A stretch of DNA of 64,000 nt from Clostridia bacterium (GCA_016278615.1 JADQBM010000003.1:1-64000), one strand, 5' to 3'. Numbered from the stretch's first letter, positions 28,200-37,244 are shown. Notes: generated by a model not told the origin, from the sequence alone. Numbers and translations: made by a program.

Positions 28200-29762
28200 T
28201 TGTCTTATGTGGTAGAGATGAAGAAGATTACAAAAGTATTTCCTGGTATCATTGCCAATGATGATATTGATTTTCATTTAAAAAAGGGTGAAATTCATGT
28301 TTTGCTTGGTGAGAATGGTGCTGGAAAGACGACGTTGATGAATATTTTGTATGGATTGTATCAGCCAACTTCGGGGGAAATCTGTATTAATGGAGAAGTG
28401 GTCAATATCAAAGACCCTAATATGGCGATTCAGCATGGCATCGGAATGGTGCATCAACATTTTATGCTGATAAAGCCTTTTACTGTGGCTGAAAATATCA
28501 TTTTAGGGAACGAGCCCGTAACCCATAAAGGGATTCAACTGGATATGAAAAAGGCCATCCAAAACGTTGAAAGGATTTCCAAAGAGTTTGGATTGAAAGT
28601 GGATGCAACGGCAAAAATTCAGGACTTATCTGTCGGGATTCAGCAACGTGTAGAGATTCTAAAGGCGCTCTACCGGGGAGCCGATATTTTGATTTTGGAT
28701 GAACCTACAGCTGTATTAACGCCTCAAGAAATCGACGAATTGGGTATTATTATAAGAAAACTTGCTGATGAAGGAAAATCAATTATTTTAATCACTCACA
28801 AATTAAAAGAGGTTATGGCAATGAGTGATAGAGTCACAGTAATCAGAAGAGGAAAAATGATTAATTCCTTAGATACAAAAACAACCAATACAGATGATTT
28901 GGCAGAGATGATGGTGGGAAGAAAAGTTAAGATGGAAGTGGATAAACAGAATAAAGAATCTGGAGAAGTGATTTTCTCCGTTAAAGGACTTAAGGTAAAA
29001 GACAACAGAGGTTTAGATGCTGTCAAAGGGGTGGATTTTGACGTACGGGCCGGTGAAGTGCTTTCCATAGCTGGAGTAGATGGAAATGGACAAACGGAGT
29101 TGATTGAGGCCATTACAGGATTGAGAGAAATAGTAAGTGGACAAGTGCATCTGGATGGAATCGATATAAAAAATTTTACAACAAGAGAGATTATGAAAAG
29201 TGGCGTGAGCCATATACCTGAAGACAGGCACAAAAGAGGATTGGTGTTGGAAAACAGCTTAGCCGAAAATATGATTTTAGGGTATCACCATCAAATGCCT
29301 TTTAGTAAGAATGGGATCATCAACTACGAGAAGGTTCATGAACACGCCAAAATACTCATTAAAGAGTTTGATGTTCGAACACCGGATGAAAATGTTAAAG
29401 CAGGGTCTTTGTCAGGTGGAAACCAACAGAAAGCAATTATTGCACGTGAGATGTATAAAAACCCAAGATTGCTAATTGCAGCACAGCCTACCAGAGGATT
29501 GGATGTTGGGTCCATCGAGTTTGTACATAAGAAAATCATAGAGTCTCGAGATAATAATCAAGCCGTCTTATTGGTCTCATTAGAATTAGATGAAGTCATG
29601 AATCTTGCAGACCGAATTGCTGTTATTTATGATGGAAAAATTATGGATACCATTGATGCCAAAGATGCTTCAGAAAAACAGTTGGGGATTCTGATGGCAG
29701 GAGGCGATCGGAAGGTGTCTGCTAATATGAATAGTAAGGGGATGAGCCATGATGAGAAGTGA
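28200..29762 (+). CDS. nucleoside-type ABC transporter ATP-binding protein (two ABC domains)
   Basis: 'LLGENGAGKTTLMNILYGLYQPTSGEI', 'LSVGIQQRVEILKALYRGADILILDEPTAVLTPQE', second domain 'GSLSGGNQQKAIIAREM'; TTG start. Confidence 0.94.
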   Translation: MSYVVEMKKITKVFPGIIANDDIDFHLKKGEIHVLLGENGAGKTTLMNILYGLYQPTSGEICINGEVVNIKDPNMAIQHGIGMVHQHFMLIKPFTVAENIILGNEPVTHKGIQLDMKKAIQNVERISKEFGLKVDATAKIQDLSVGIQQRVEILKALYRGADILILDEPTAVLTPQEIDELGIIIRKLADEGKSIILITHKLKEVMAMSDRVTVIRRGKMINSLDTKTTNTDDLAEMMVGRKVKMEVDKQNKESGEVIFSVKGLKVKDNRGLDAVKGVDFDVRAGEVLSIAGVDGNGQTELIEAITGLREIVSGQVHLDGIDIKNFTTREIMKSGVSHIPEDRHKRGLVLENSLAENMILGYHHQMPFSKNGIINYEKVHEHAKILIKEFDVRTPDENVKAGSLSGGNQQKAIIAREMYKNPRLLIAAQPTRGLDVGSIEFVHKKIIESRDNNQAVLLVSLELDEVMNLADRIAVIYDGKIMDTIDAKDASEKQLGILMAGGDRKVSANMNSKGMSHDEK

Positions 29763-30891
29763 TATTAAGCGTGTTGCAGTGCAACTATGGTTGACTCTTA
29801 GATTTCCACTTGTTTCAATTGTCGCAGGATTACTTGTGGGTGCGATACTGATTCTCATAGCAGGAAAGAGTCCTATAATTGCTTATACAGCCTTATTTCA
29901 GGGAAGCTTTGGCGGCGTAGATAAAATAGGAGAAACGCTTTTTAAAATGACACCTATTTTATTAACGGGCTTATCTTTTTCAATTGCATTTCGTACGGGC
30001 TTATTTAATATTGGTGGAGAAGGACAGTTTTTAGCAGGTGCTATTACTGCCATCATTACAGGATGGTTTTTCCAAGACTTACCTCATTTAATTCTAATTT
30101 TGATTATGCTCATATCCGCCATTATTGCGGGTGGGGCATGGGCTTCTATTGCAGGTATTTTAAAAGCAAAAATGGGCATTCATGAGGTTATTACAACGAT
30201 TATGTTAAATTATACAGCACTCTATTTAGTAAACTATATTGTTAGAGCGGTTATGAATCCGCAGATATTGATGGGGACTAAGGCGGAAGCGCATACGGTT
30301 TCATTGCCTGATGTTGCGAGACTAACTAAGTTGAAAGATGTTTTTGAGATATTTGGAAGATCCAGTGTCCATACAGGTATTTTTATAGCCATTGGATGTG
30401 CACTATTTATGTATTTTATATTATTTAAGACAACAGTGGGTTACGAATTACGGGCAGGTGGCCTTAGCCCAGATGCAGCAGAATATGGTGGCATTAAGAA
30501 ATCTAAGAATATCATTATGGCTATGGGAATTTCAGGGGGGCTTGCAGGTTTGGCAGGAGCAGTAAATGTTATGGGCATTACTTACTATGTGGCTCAATCC
30601 TCCACAACACCGGGATATGGGTTTGATGGGATCGCGGTTGGCCTAGTTGGCGGGTTGCACCCAATTGGCAACATTGCCAGTTCATTTTTATTCGGTATTT
30701 TATCTAACGGAGCCAGGAGAATGCAGTTAGAAGGCATACCCAAGGAAGTCATTGCTATTATTCAAGGGGTCATTATTGTCTTTATTGCAAGCCAGTATAT
30801 TATTAAAATAGTCTATAAAAAGAAGAAAGAAAAAGAAATCAAAAGAGAAAAATTGAGAGCTGAGCAAGGCAATGAAGGGGAGGTGCAGTAA
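29749..30891 (+). CDS. ABC transporter permease (BPL/nucleoside type)
   Basis: 'FSIAFRTGLFNIGGEGQFLAGAI', 'IHEVITTIMLNYTALYLVNYIVR'. Confidence 0.93.
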   Translation: MMRSDIKRVAVQLWLTLRFPLVSIVAGLLVGAILILIAGKSPIIAYTALFQGSFGGVDKIGETLFKMTPILLTGLSFSIAFRTGLFNIGGEGQFLAGAITAIITGWFFQDLPHLILILIMLISAIIAGGAWASIAGILKAKMGIHEVITTIMLNYTALYLVNYIVRAVMNPQILMGTKAEAHTVSLPDVARLTKLKDVFEIFGRSSVHTGIFIAIGCALFMYFILFKTTVGYELRAGGLSPDAAEYGGIKKSKNIIMAMGISGGLAGLAGAVNVMGITYYVAQSSTTPGYGFDGIAVGLVGGLHPIGNIASSFLFGILSNGARRMQLEGIPKEVIAIIQGVIIVFIASQYIIKIVYKKKKEKEIKREKLRAEQGNEGEVQ

Positions 30892-31830
30892 ATGTGGATT
30901 GTAATTTTACCGATTTTGGCCTCTGCGTTAAGATTGGCTACACCATTGATTTTTTCTGCCTTAGGAGGAACATTCTCTGAAAGATCCGGAGTTGTTAATA
31001 TTGCCTTAGAAGGTATCATGGTTATGGGCGCTTTTTTCTCAATACTTTTTGCTGATTTAACGGGCAACCCCTGGATAGGTGTTTTGGCGGCTATAGCGGC
31101 AGGGATGCTCACAGCATTACTTCTTGGAGTTGTATCCATTCATTTGCAAGGGAATCAAGTTGTAATGGGAACAGCCATAAATATATTGGCCATAGGTCTT
31201 ACTTCTTATTTGCTGCAAATTATTTATAAAAGATTTGGACAGACGGATGCTATTTCCAATGCATTAACGGGGAATCCTGAGATATTATCCTTTTTAGAAA
31301 ATATACCTGTTGTAGGAAAATTATTTTTTGCAGGGCTGACGCCGTTTGTATACTTAGCTTTCTTTGCAGTGGGTTTGTCTTATTATGTTCTTTTTAAAAC
31401 CCCGTTTGGTTTAAGAGTCAGAGCAGTAGGAGAACATCCAAAAGCGGCGGATACAGTTGGGATTAATGTTTATAAGATTCGATACATATGCGTGCTTATT
31501 TCTGGTGCTTTGGCTGGAATAGCTGGGGCAAGTTTGACTGTAGGATATACAGCGATATTTCGAGAGCATATGGTCTCGGGAAAAGGGTTTATTGCATTGG
31601 CAGCAATGGTTTTTGGAAAGTGGCATCCCGTGGGTGCGCTGTTTGCTTGTCTTTTCTTTGGATTAGCGGATGCCTTATCCATTCAGGGTTCTATGTTAGG
31701 CATTAAAATACCTACAGAGTTTATGCATATGCTACCTTATGTTGCGACCATACTGGCGCTCATTGGGGTAGTAGGCAAGGCTACAGCACCTGCAGCCGAT
31801 GGAGAACCTTATGAAAAAGGGGAAAATTAG
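30892..31830 (+). CDS. ABC transporter permease (BPL/nucleoside type)
   Basis: 'TFSERSGVVNIALEGIMVMGAFF', 'GLRVRAVGEHPKAADTVGINVYKIRY'. Confidence 0.93.
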   Translation: MWIVILPILASALRLATPLIFSALGGTFSERSGVVNIALEGIMVMGAFFSILFADLTGNPWIGVLAAIAAGMLTALLLGVVSIHLQGNQVVMGTAINILAIGLTSYLLQIIYKRFGQTDAISNALTGNPEILSFLENIPVVGKLFFAGLTPFVYLAFFAVGLSYYVLFKTPFGLRVRAVGEHPKAADTVGINVYKIRYICVLISGALAGIAGASLTVGYTAIFREHMVSGKGFIALAAMVFGKWHPVGALFACLFFGLADALSIQGSMLGIKIPTEFMHMLPYVATILALIGVVGKATAPAADGEPYEKGEN

Positions 31831-31835
31831 AAACC

Positions 31836-31893
31836 AATGAATAATGAACAATGAAGAATGAATAATGAAGGAAAATTTTGTTTCACAAAATCT
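31836..31893. repeat. one-armed heptamer array element (AATAATG word)
   Basis: AATGAATAATGAACAATGAAGAATGAATAATGAAGG then AATTTTGtttcaCAAAATC core. Confidence 0.75.
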
Positions 31894-31920
31894 TATAATC
31901 TTATGGAAAATCGCTTTAAA

Positions 31921-32025
31921 TAGGTCAGGGACATTCCTTAGAAAGATAGCCCTTAAGCGAAAGGTGTGTCCCTTTACCTTAAATATTTATTTCTGTTTTG
32001 CAAACGAACCCTTAAGATATTAAGC
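31921..32025. repeat. REP-like repeat copy, inverted relative to the 4.3-4.8 kb cluster
   Basis: TCAGGGACATTCCTTAGAAAGATAGCCCTTAAGCGAAAGGTGTGTCCCTTTACCTTAAATATTTATTTCTGTTTTGCAAACGAACCCTTAAGATATT; reverse complement matches 4693-4785 including flanks. Confidence 0.9.
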
Positions 32026-32244
32026 TTGCAAAATTTTACAGTTCATATTGGAAAAAATTTGAAATTTGTAATATAATGAAGTGAGCCCCATTAGTGGGAG
32101 TTTCAAACTCTTCACTGATGGCAAGACGAACAAATTTCGAATTTAGCAGTTCTTGATCTCGCCACCTATAGAGGTGGGAGTCTTAGAGCTGTTTAATGAG
32201 ATTAAGTCAAACTATTAAAGAGTTTATTATAAGGAGGATGTAAA

Positions 32245-32610
32245 ATGGCAAATGCAAACGAAATAATGAATTGGACTTTTATTTCAGAGACGGAGGTTCC
32301 CAATGATGTTACGGATATACTAATTGACGGGGAAGAAGTTGAAGTGGCGTATAAAACAATCCGTGATGTTGCTGTGGTGACCAATAAGAGAATCATAGTA
32401 GCGGATAAACAAGGCATAACAGGCAAAAAAGTGGAGGTCTATACCATACCATTTAAATCCATCAATATGTATTCAAGTGAAAATGCAGGCACTATAGATT
32501 TTAATTCTGAAATACAATTATGGACAAGAGCCGGAAACTTTAAGCTCAACTTAAAAAAAGGTGTGGATATACGTAAATTAGATAAGATAATTGGAAGCCA
32601 TATATTATAG
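32245..32610 (+). CDS. PH-domain (bPH-like) protein
   Basis: 'VEVAYKTIRDVAVVTNKRIIVADKQGITGKKVEVYTIPFKSINMYSSENAGTIDFNSEIQLWT'; RBS AAGGAGG. Confidence 0.82.
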   Translation: MANANEIMNWTFISETEVPNDVTDILIDGEEVEVAYKTIRDVAVVTNKRIIVADKQGITGKKVEVYTIPFKSINMYSSENAGTIDFNSEIQLWTRAGNFKLNLKKGVDIRKLDKIIGSHIL

Positions 32611-32716
32611 AAAGAAATGAAAGGGTTTCAAAATAACCGCCCTCGTTGGGCGAAGATGTTTTCGTAGTGGCGGGTCTCTGTGCCCGCCAGTCGTGTTGTA
32701 GTGGGAGTGTGATACA

Positions 32717-33559
32717 GTGAAACTTACGATTCTGGTAGATAACAATACTTTAGTAGATAAGTATTACTTAGGGGAACCGGCGCTTTCGTTTGTGATTGAA
32801 ACGGAAAATAAAAAAATACTTTTGGATACAGGCTATTCAGATTTATTCTTAAAAAATGCGGCAAAAATGAATATGAATTTATTAGATGTTGATGAAATTG
32901 TGATTTCTCATGGGCATAATGATCATACAATGGGTTTAATTCCTTACATAAAATATATCATGGAAAAGAAAGATGAAGGAATGAAGATTGAAAAACCCAT
33001 TTTAAGAATGCATCCATATGCATTAATTCCTAAGATGGATTCAAAAATAGGAAATATTGGGATGATGATTTCTAAAACCCAATTGGAACATCATTTTAAT
33101 GTGATGACATCCAAAGAGCCTGTTCATATAACTGATCGGTTGGTATTTCTTGGCGAAATTGAAAGGCAGAATGATTTTGAAATAGTGGATAATCCAAGAA
33201 AAATTAACATAGAAGGTCAAGAGATAGACGATATTCTTTTAGATGATACGGCATTGGTCTATAAATCTCCAAAAGGATTAATAATTATTACAGGCTGTTC
33301 CCATTCGGGCATCTGCAATATTTGTTCTTATGCAAAAAAAGCATGTCAGGATGATCGGACCATAGATATCATTGGAGGGTTACATCTTCAGAATCCATCC
33401 GAGGAAAGACTTGAAAAAACCATTAAATATTTGAAGGAAAATAGTATTAAACAGTTACATGCTTGTCATTGTACGGATTTAAGGTCAAAAATAGCTATTG
33501 GAAATGAAATTCCTGTTATTGAAGTGGGAGCAGGAACGGTTATTAAATATAATGAATAA
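32717..33559 (+). CDS. MBL-fold metallohydrolase
   Basis: 'EIVISHGHNDHTMGL' HxHxDH-like; 'LIIITGCSHSGICNI'; start at 32717. Confidence 0.88.
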   Translation: MKLTILVDNNTLVDKYYLGEPALSFVIETENKKILLDTGYSDLFLKNAAKMNMNLLDVDEIVISHGHNDHTMGLIPYIKYIMEKKDEGMKIEKPILRMHPYALIPKMDSKIGNIGMMISKTQLEHHFNVMTSKEPVHITDRLVFLGEIERQNDFEIVDNPRKINIEGQEIDDILLDDTALVYKSPKGLIIITGCSHSGICNICSYAKKACQDDRTIDIIGGLHLQNPSEERLEKTIKYLKENSIKQLHACHCTDLRSKIAIGNEIPVIEVGAGTVIKYNE

Positions 33560-33606
33560 TGAACAATGAACAATGAAGGAAGAGATTTTGCTTAGGGCAA
33601 AATCTC
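33549..33606. repeat. one-armed heptamer array element (AATGAAC word)
   Basis: AATGAATAATGAACAATGAACAATGAAGGAAGAGATTTTGCttaggGCAAAATCTC. Confidence 0.78.
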
Positions 33607-33809
33607 GAATTTTTAAGGGGAATTTTTTGTATTCTTGTGGTGAAACTAAGGTTTAGGGATAAGTCATTTTGACGATGTTATTGTCAAACATTAGAAAAAA
33701 TGATAACATGAAAAAGATTTAAGAGAAAGAAAAATTTAGGATTGAAGGATGATTAAAATATAGAACGGTTATTAATATATATAGCTTTAATCGCTTTCGG
33801 AGGAGAAAA

Positions 33810-35138
33810 ATGAGTAAACCTATTGTTGCAGTCGTGGGTAGACCCAATGTTGGGAAGTCTACTTTTTTCAATAAAATTGCAGGAAAAAGAATTGCTATTG
33901 TTGAAGACACCCCTGGTGTTACTAGAGATCGAATCTATGCAGATGCGGAATGGAATGGTGTTTCTTTTTTATTAATTGATACAGGTGGGATCGAACCAGA
34001 TTCTAAAGATGTTATTTTATCTCAGATGAGAATACAAGCACAGATGGCCATGGAAACAGCGCATGTTATTGTGTTTATGGTGGATGGAAGAGAGAGTATT
34101 ACATCTGCTGATAGAGAAGTAGCTTCTATGTTAATGAAAACAGGGAAAGAAGTTCTTTTGGTGGTAAATAAAATTGACGGCAAAGAACTTCCGGACCATT
34201 ATTATGACTTTTTTGAATTGGGTGTGGGAGAACCCATTCCTATTTCTTCAGCGAATATGCTAAATTTAGGGGATTTGTTGGATGAGATTGTGAGTCGATT
34301 TCCAAAAGGAGACCATTTTGACGAAGAAGAGGATTCCATTAAAATTGCAATCATTGGAAAGCCCAATGTAGGCAAATCTTCGTTGATAAATGCGATGTTA
34401 GGAGAAGAACGGGTCATCGTAAGTGATATTCCAGGCACCACCAGAGACTCTATTGATACACCATTTTCAGAAGGTGAAGACAAATATATTTTTATTGATA
34501 CTGCTGGCATTAGAAGAAAAAGCAGAGTGTTTGAGAGTATCGAAAGATATAGTGTCTTAAGAGCGGTAAGTGCCATAGAACGAGCAGATGTATGTCTGCT
34601 GATGATGGATGCAGAAAATGGGGTAACAGAACAAGATAAAAAAATCGCTGGGATTGCACATGAAGCCGGAAAAGGGATTATTCTTGTTGTAAATAAATGG
34701 GATTTAATAGAAAAAGAAACAGGTACGCTTAATGAGTTCACAAGAGAAATAAAGAATGAACTTTCTTTTATGTTGTATGCGCCTATTCTGTTTATTTCCA
34801 TTCACAAAAAACAAAGATTGAATAAAATAATTCCTTTAATCAAGCACGTTTCCAATCAATGTGCCATGCGTATACCTACAGGACAACTGAATGATCTGAT
34901 TTCTGATGCAATTATGATGAAGCAGCCCCCTTCAGACAAGGGAAAACGCCTGAAACTCTATTATGCTTCACAGGTAGGTGTTAAACCACCACTATTTGCT
35001 TTTTTTATAAACAGCAGAGAATTAACGCACTTTTCATATTCTCGATATTTAGAAAATAAAATTCGAGAAGGTTTTGGATTTGAAGGCACTTCAATTAAGA
35101 TTGTGTATAGAGAGAAAGGGGAAAAGGATGATCATTAA
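33810..35138 (+). CDS. der: ribosome biogenesis GTPase Der (EngA)
   Basis: Two G domains: 'GRPNVGKSTFFNKI' and 'GKPNVGKSSLINAM'; C-terminal KH-like domain. Confidence 0.97.
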   Translation: MSKPIVAVVGRPNVGKSTFFNKIAGKRIAIVEDTPGVTRDRIYADAEWNGVSFLLIDTGGIEPDSKDVILSQMRIQAQMAMETAHVIVFMVDGRESITSADREVASMLMKTGKEVLLVVNKIDGKELPDHYYDFFELGVGEPIPISSANMLNLGDLLDEIVSRFPKGDHFDEEEDSIKIAIIGKPNVGKSSLINAMLGEERVIVSDIPGTTRDSIDTPFSEGEDKYIFIDTAGIRRKSRVFESIERYSVLRAVSAIERADVCLLMMDAENGVTEQDKKIAGIAHEAGKGIILVVNKWDLIEKETGTLNEFTREIKNELSFMLYAPILFISIHKKQRLNKIIPLIKHVSNQCAMRIPTGQLNDLISDAIMMKQPPSDKGKRLKLYYASQVGVKPPLFAFFINSRELTHFSYSRYLENKIREGFGFEGTSIKIVYREKGEKDDH

Positions 35139-35724
35139 AGCTTTTTTGGTCATAGCTTGCTACCTTATTGGTAATATTTCTTCATCGATATTAATCGGAA
35201 GAATGGTAGCAGGAATTGATATCAGGGAGCATGGTAGCGGAAATGCAGGCACGACAAATGTGTTGAGAACCATAGGGAAAAAGGCAGCTGTAGCCACTTT
35301 AATAGGAGATGTCTTGAAAGGTGTTATAGCTGTTTTAGTGGGGAGATTCTTTGGAGGAGAAAATTTAGCCATGCTATGCGGATTTGCCGCAATAATTGGA
35401 CATATATGGCCAATCATCTTTGGCTTTAGAGGTGGTAAGGGTATTGCTACGGGAATAGGTGCTGTGTTGGCGCTATCCCCTCAATTGGCCGGCATATGTA
35501 TACTAATAGGGTTATTGATTATTCTTTTTACAAAATATGTTTCCTTAGCCGCTATAATCGGCGTATGTGTGCTACCCATTGCCGCTTTTTTCTTAAATAG
35601 TCAGTATCTTTTTTGGGGGCTATCAGTAGCGCTTGTAGCGTTGATTAAGCATAGAAGCAATATTAAAAGATTATTAGCAGGTACGGAATCTAAAGTGAGC
35701 TTGAAGAAAAAAAATGAACAATGA
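35128..35724 (+). CDS. plsY: glycerol-3-phosphate acyltransferase PlsY
   Basis: 'CYLIGNISSSILIGRM', 'HGSGNAGTTNVLRTIGKK', 'FRGGKGIATGIGAVLAL'. Confidence 0.95.
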   Translation: MIIKAFLVIACYLIGNISSSILIGRMVAGIDIREHGSGNAGTTNVLRTIGKKAAVATLIGDVLKGVIAVLVGRFFGGENLAMLCGFAAIIGHIWPIIFGFRGGKGIATGIGAVLALSPQLAGICILIGLLIILFTKYVSLAAIIGVCVLPIAAFFLNSQYLFWGLSVALVALIKHRSNIKRLLAGTESKVSLKKKNEQ

Positions 35725-35890
35725 ATAATGAACACAATGAAAACAATGAACAATGAATAATGAACAATGAACAATGAAGGAGGATTTTGCTGGGCAAAAT
35801 CTACATATTTTATATATATAATGTAGAAATTTGTTGCAAATTTCATCCTCAATTATTCATTATTCATTATTCATTATTAATTATTAATTA
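35713..35890. repeat. heptamer inverted-array element (AATGAAC/AATAATG word)
   Basis: Left AATGAACAATGAATAATGAAC...AATGAACAATGAAGGAG; cores GATTTTGCtggGCAAAATC and GAAATTTGttgCAAATTTC; right CCTCAATTATTCATTATTCATTATTCATTATTAATTATTAATTAATT. Confidence 0.87.
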
Positions 35891-35906
35891 ATTACGGGGT
35901 GGTTAT

Positions 35907-36932
35907 ATGAAAACATCAGTAAGTGTTTTGGGTTCAGGGAGTTGGGGGACAGCATTGGCAATATCCCTCGCACAAAAAGGATATAAAATTAAATTATGGG
36001 GAAGAAATCAGGAACTTCAGAAGATCTTAAGAGAAAAAAAGGAAAATGTAAAATACTTACCTGGAATAATATTACCTGAGAATATCGAAATAATAGATTG
36101 TTTAGAGGAGGCGGTAGACGGAATAGACGTAATGGTTCTTTCTATTGCTTCTCAAGGAACCCGAGAAGTCTTGCGAAAAATAAAAAATATTGTACCCAAA
36201 AATTGCATTATAGTAAATACGGCTAAAGGGATAGATAAGGATAGTCTTAGTACGTTATCTGTTGTGGCTAAAGAAGAACTTCCTCAGAATCCATTTGTGA
36301 CTCTTTCTGGCCCTTCCCATGCTGAAGAGGTTAGTAAAGGTATGCCAACCACTTTGGTGTCTTCTTCAAGTAGAAAAAGTGATGCTGAGTCTATTCAAGA
36401 CCTATTTATGTCCCCGAGATTAAGAGTTTATACCAATCCAGATATTTTAGGAGTTGAGGTTGGGGGCGCTTTTAAAAACATCATTGCTTTGGCAGCAGGA
36501 ATCTCAGATGGACTTGGGTTTGGGGATAATGCCAAAGCCGCGCTAATGACTCGTGGCATTGTTGAAATATCACGCCTGGGAGTAGAAATGGGTGCTCAAA
36601 TCAGTACTTTTTCAGGACTATCTGGAATTGGAGACCTTATTGTGACTTGCACCAGTATGCATAGCAGGAATAGAAAATGCGGTATTCTTATAGGGCAAGG
36701 AATGTTGCCAGAACGTGCAATAAAAGAAATTGGCATGGTTGTAGAAGGTATTTACGCGGTAGATGCTGCGTATAAACTTTCAAAAAGATTTGGGGTCGAA
36801 ATGCCCATTACAGAAGAGTTGTTTAATCTTCTACATAATAAAAAGGAAGTCAGAGCATCTGTCATGCACCTCATGACCAGACAAAAAAAACATGAGATGG
36901 AAGAGAACGCAGCAGATGGATTGTGGCAATAG
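35907..36932 (+). CDS. gpsA: NAD(P)H-dependent glycerol-3-phosphate dehydrogenase
   Basis: 'VLGSGSWGTALAISLAQKGYKIKLWGRN', 'LSGPSHAEEVSKGMPTTLV', 'GVEVGGAFKNIIALAAGISDGLGFGDNAKAALMTRG'. Confidence 0.96.
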   Translation: MKTSVSVLGSGSWGTALAISLAQKGYKIKLWGRNQELQKILREKKENVKYLPGIILPENIEIIDCLEEAVDGIDVMVLSIASQGTREVLRKIKNIVPKNCIIVNTAKGIDKDSLSTLSVVAKEELPQNPFVTLSGPSHAEEVSKGMPTTLVSSSSRKSDAESIQDLFMSPRLRVYTNPDILGVEVGGAFKNIIALAAGISDGLGFGDNAKAALMTRGIVEISRLGVEMGAQISTFSGLSGIGDLIVTCTSMHSRNRKCGILIGQGMLPERAIKEIGMVVEGIYAVDAAYKLSKRFGVEMPITEELFNLLHNKKEVRASVMHLMTRQKKHEMEENAADGLWQ

Positions 36933-36957
36933 TAAGAAAAGAAAATAGATGAATTAT

Positions 36958-37132
36958 TTATGATTTAAGATTTAAGATTTAAGATTGAAGGAAGAGATTT
37001 TGCACATGTAAAATCTCTTAATTTTAATTAAGAAAGAAATAATAAGCTTCTGGATGATGGAGAATGATGGAGGTTTTGCATTGCAAAACCCTCATTAAAT
37101 CATAAATCTTAAATCATAAATCTTAAATCACC
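36958..37132. repeat. heptamer inverted-array element (ATTTAAG word)
   Basis: Left GATTTAAGATTTAAGATTTAAGATTGAAGGAAG; cores GATTTTGCacatGTAAAATC and GGTTTTGCattGCAAAACC; right CATTAAATCATAAATCTTAAATCATAAATCTTAAATC. Confidence 0.87.
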
Positions 37133-37244
37133 TGATTATTTTGTTTGTCCAAAATGGACGACTTTTTTATTGCTTTTAAGAATAATAAAGTAGATTTACT
37201 CATATAGATGTAATGTTAAAATACCATAAAAAAGGAGGGACAGA

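Noticed and set aside
34202-34801. 199-aa minus-strand ORF
   Set aside because: Fully antisense to der, which has strong GTPase motifs; low-complexity Ser/Ile/Leu composition typical of shadow ORFs.
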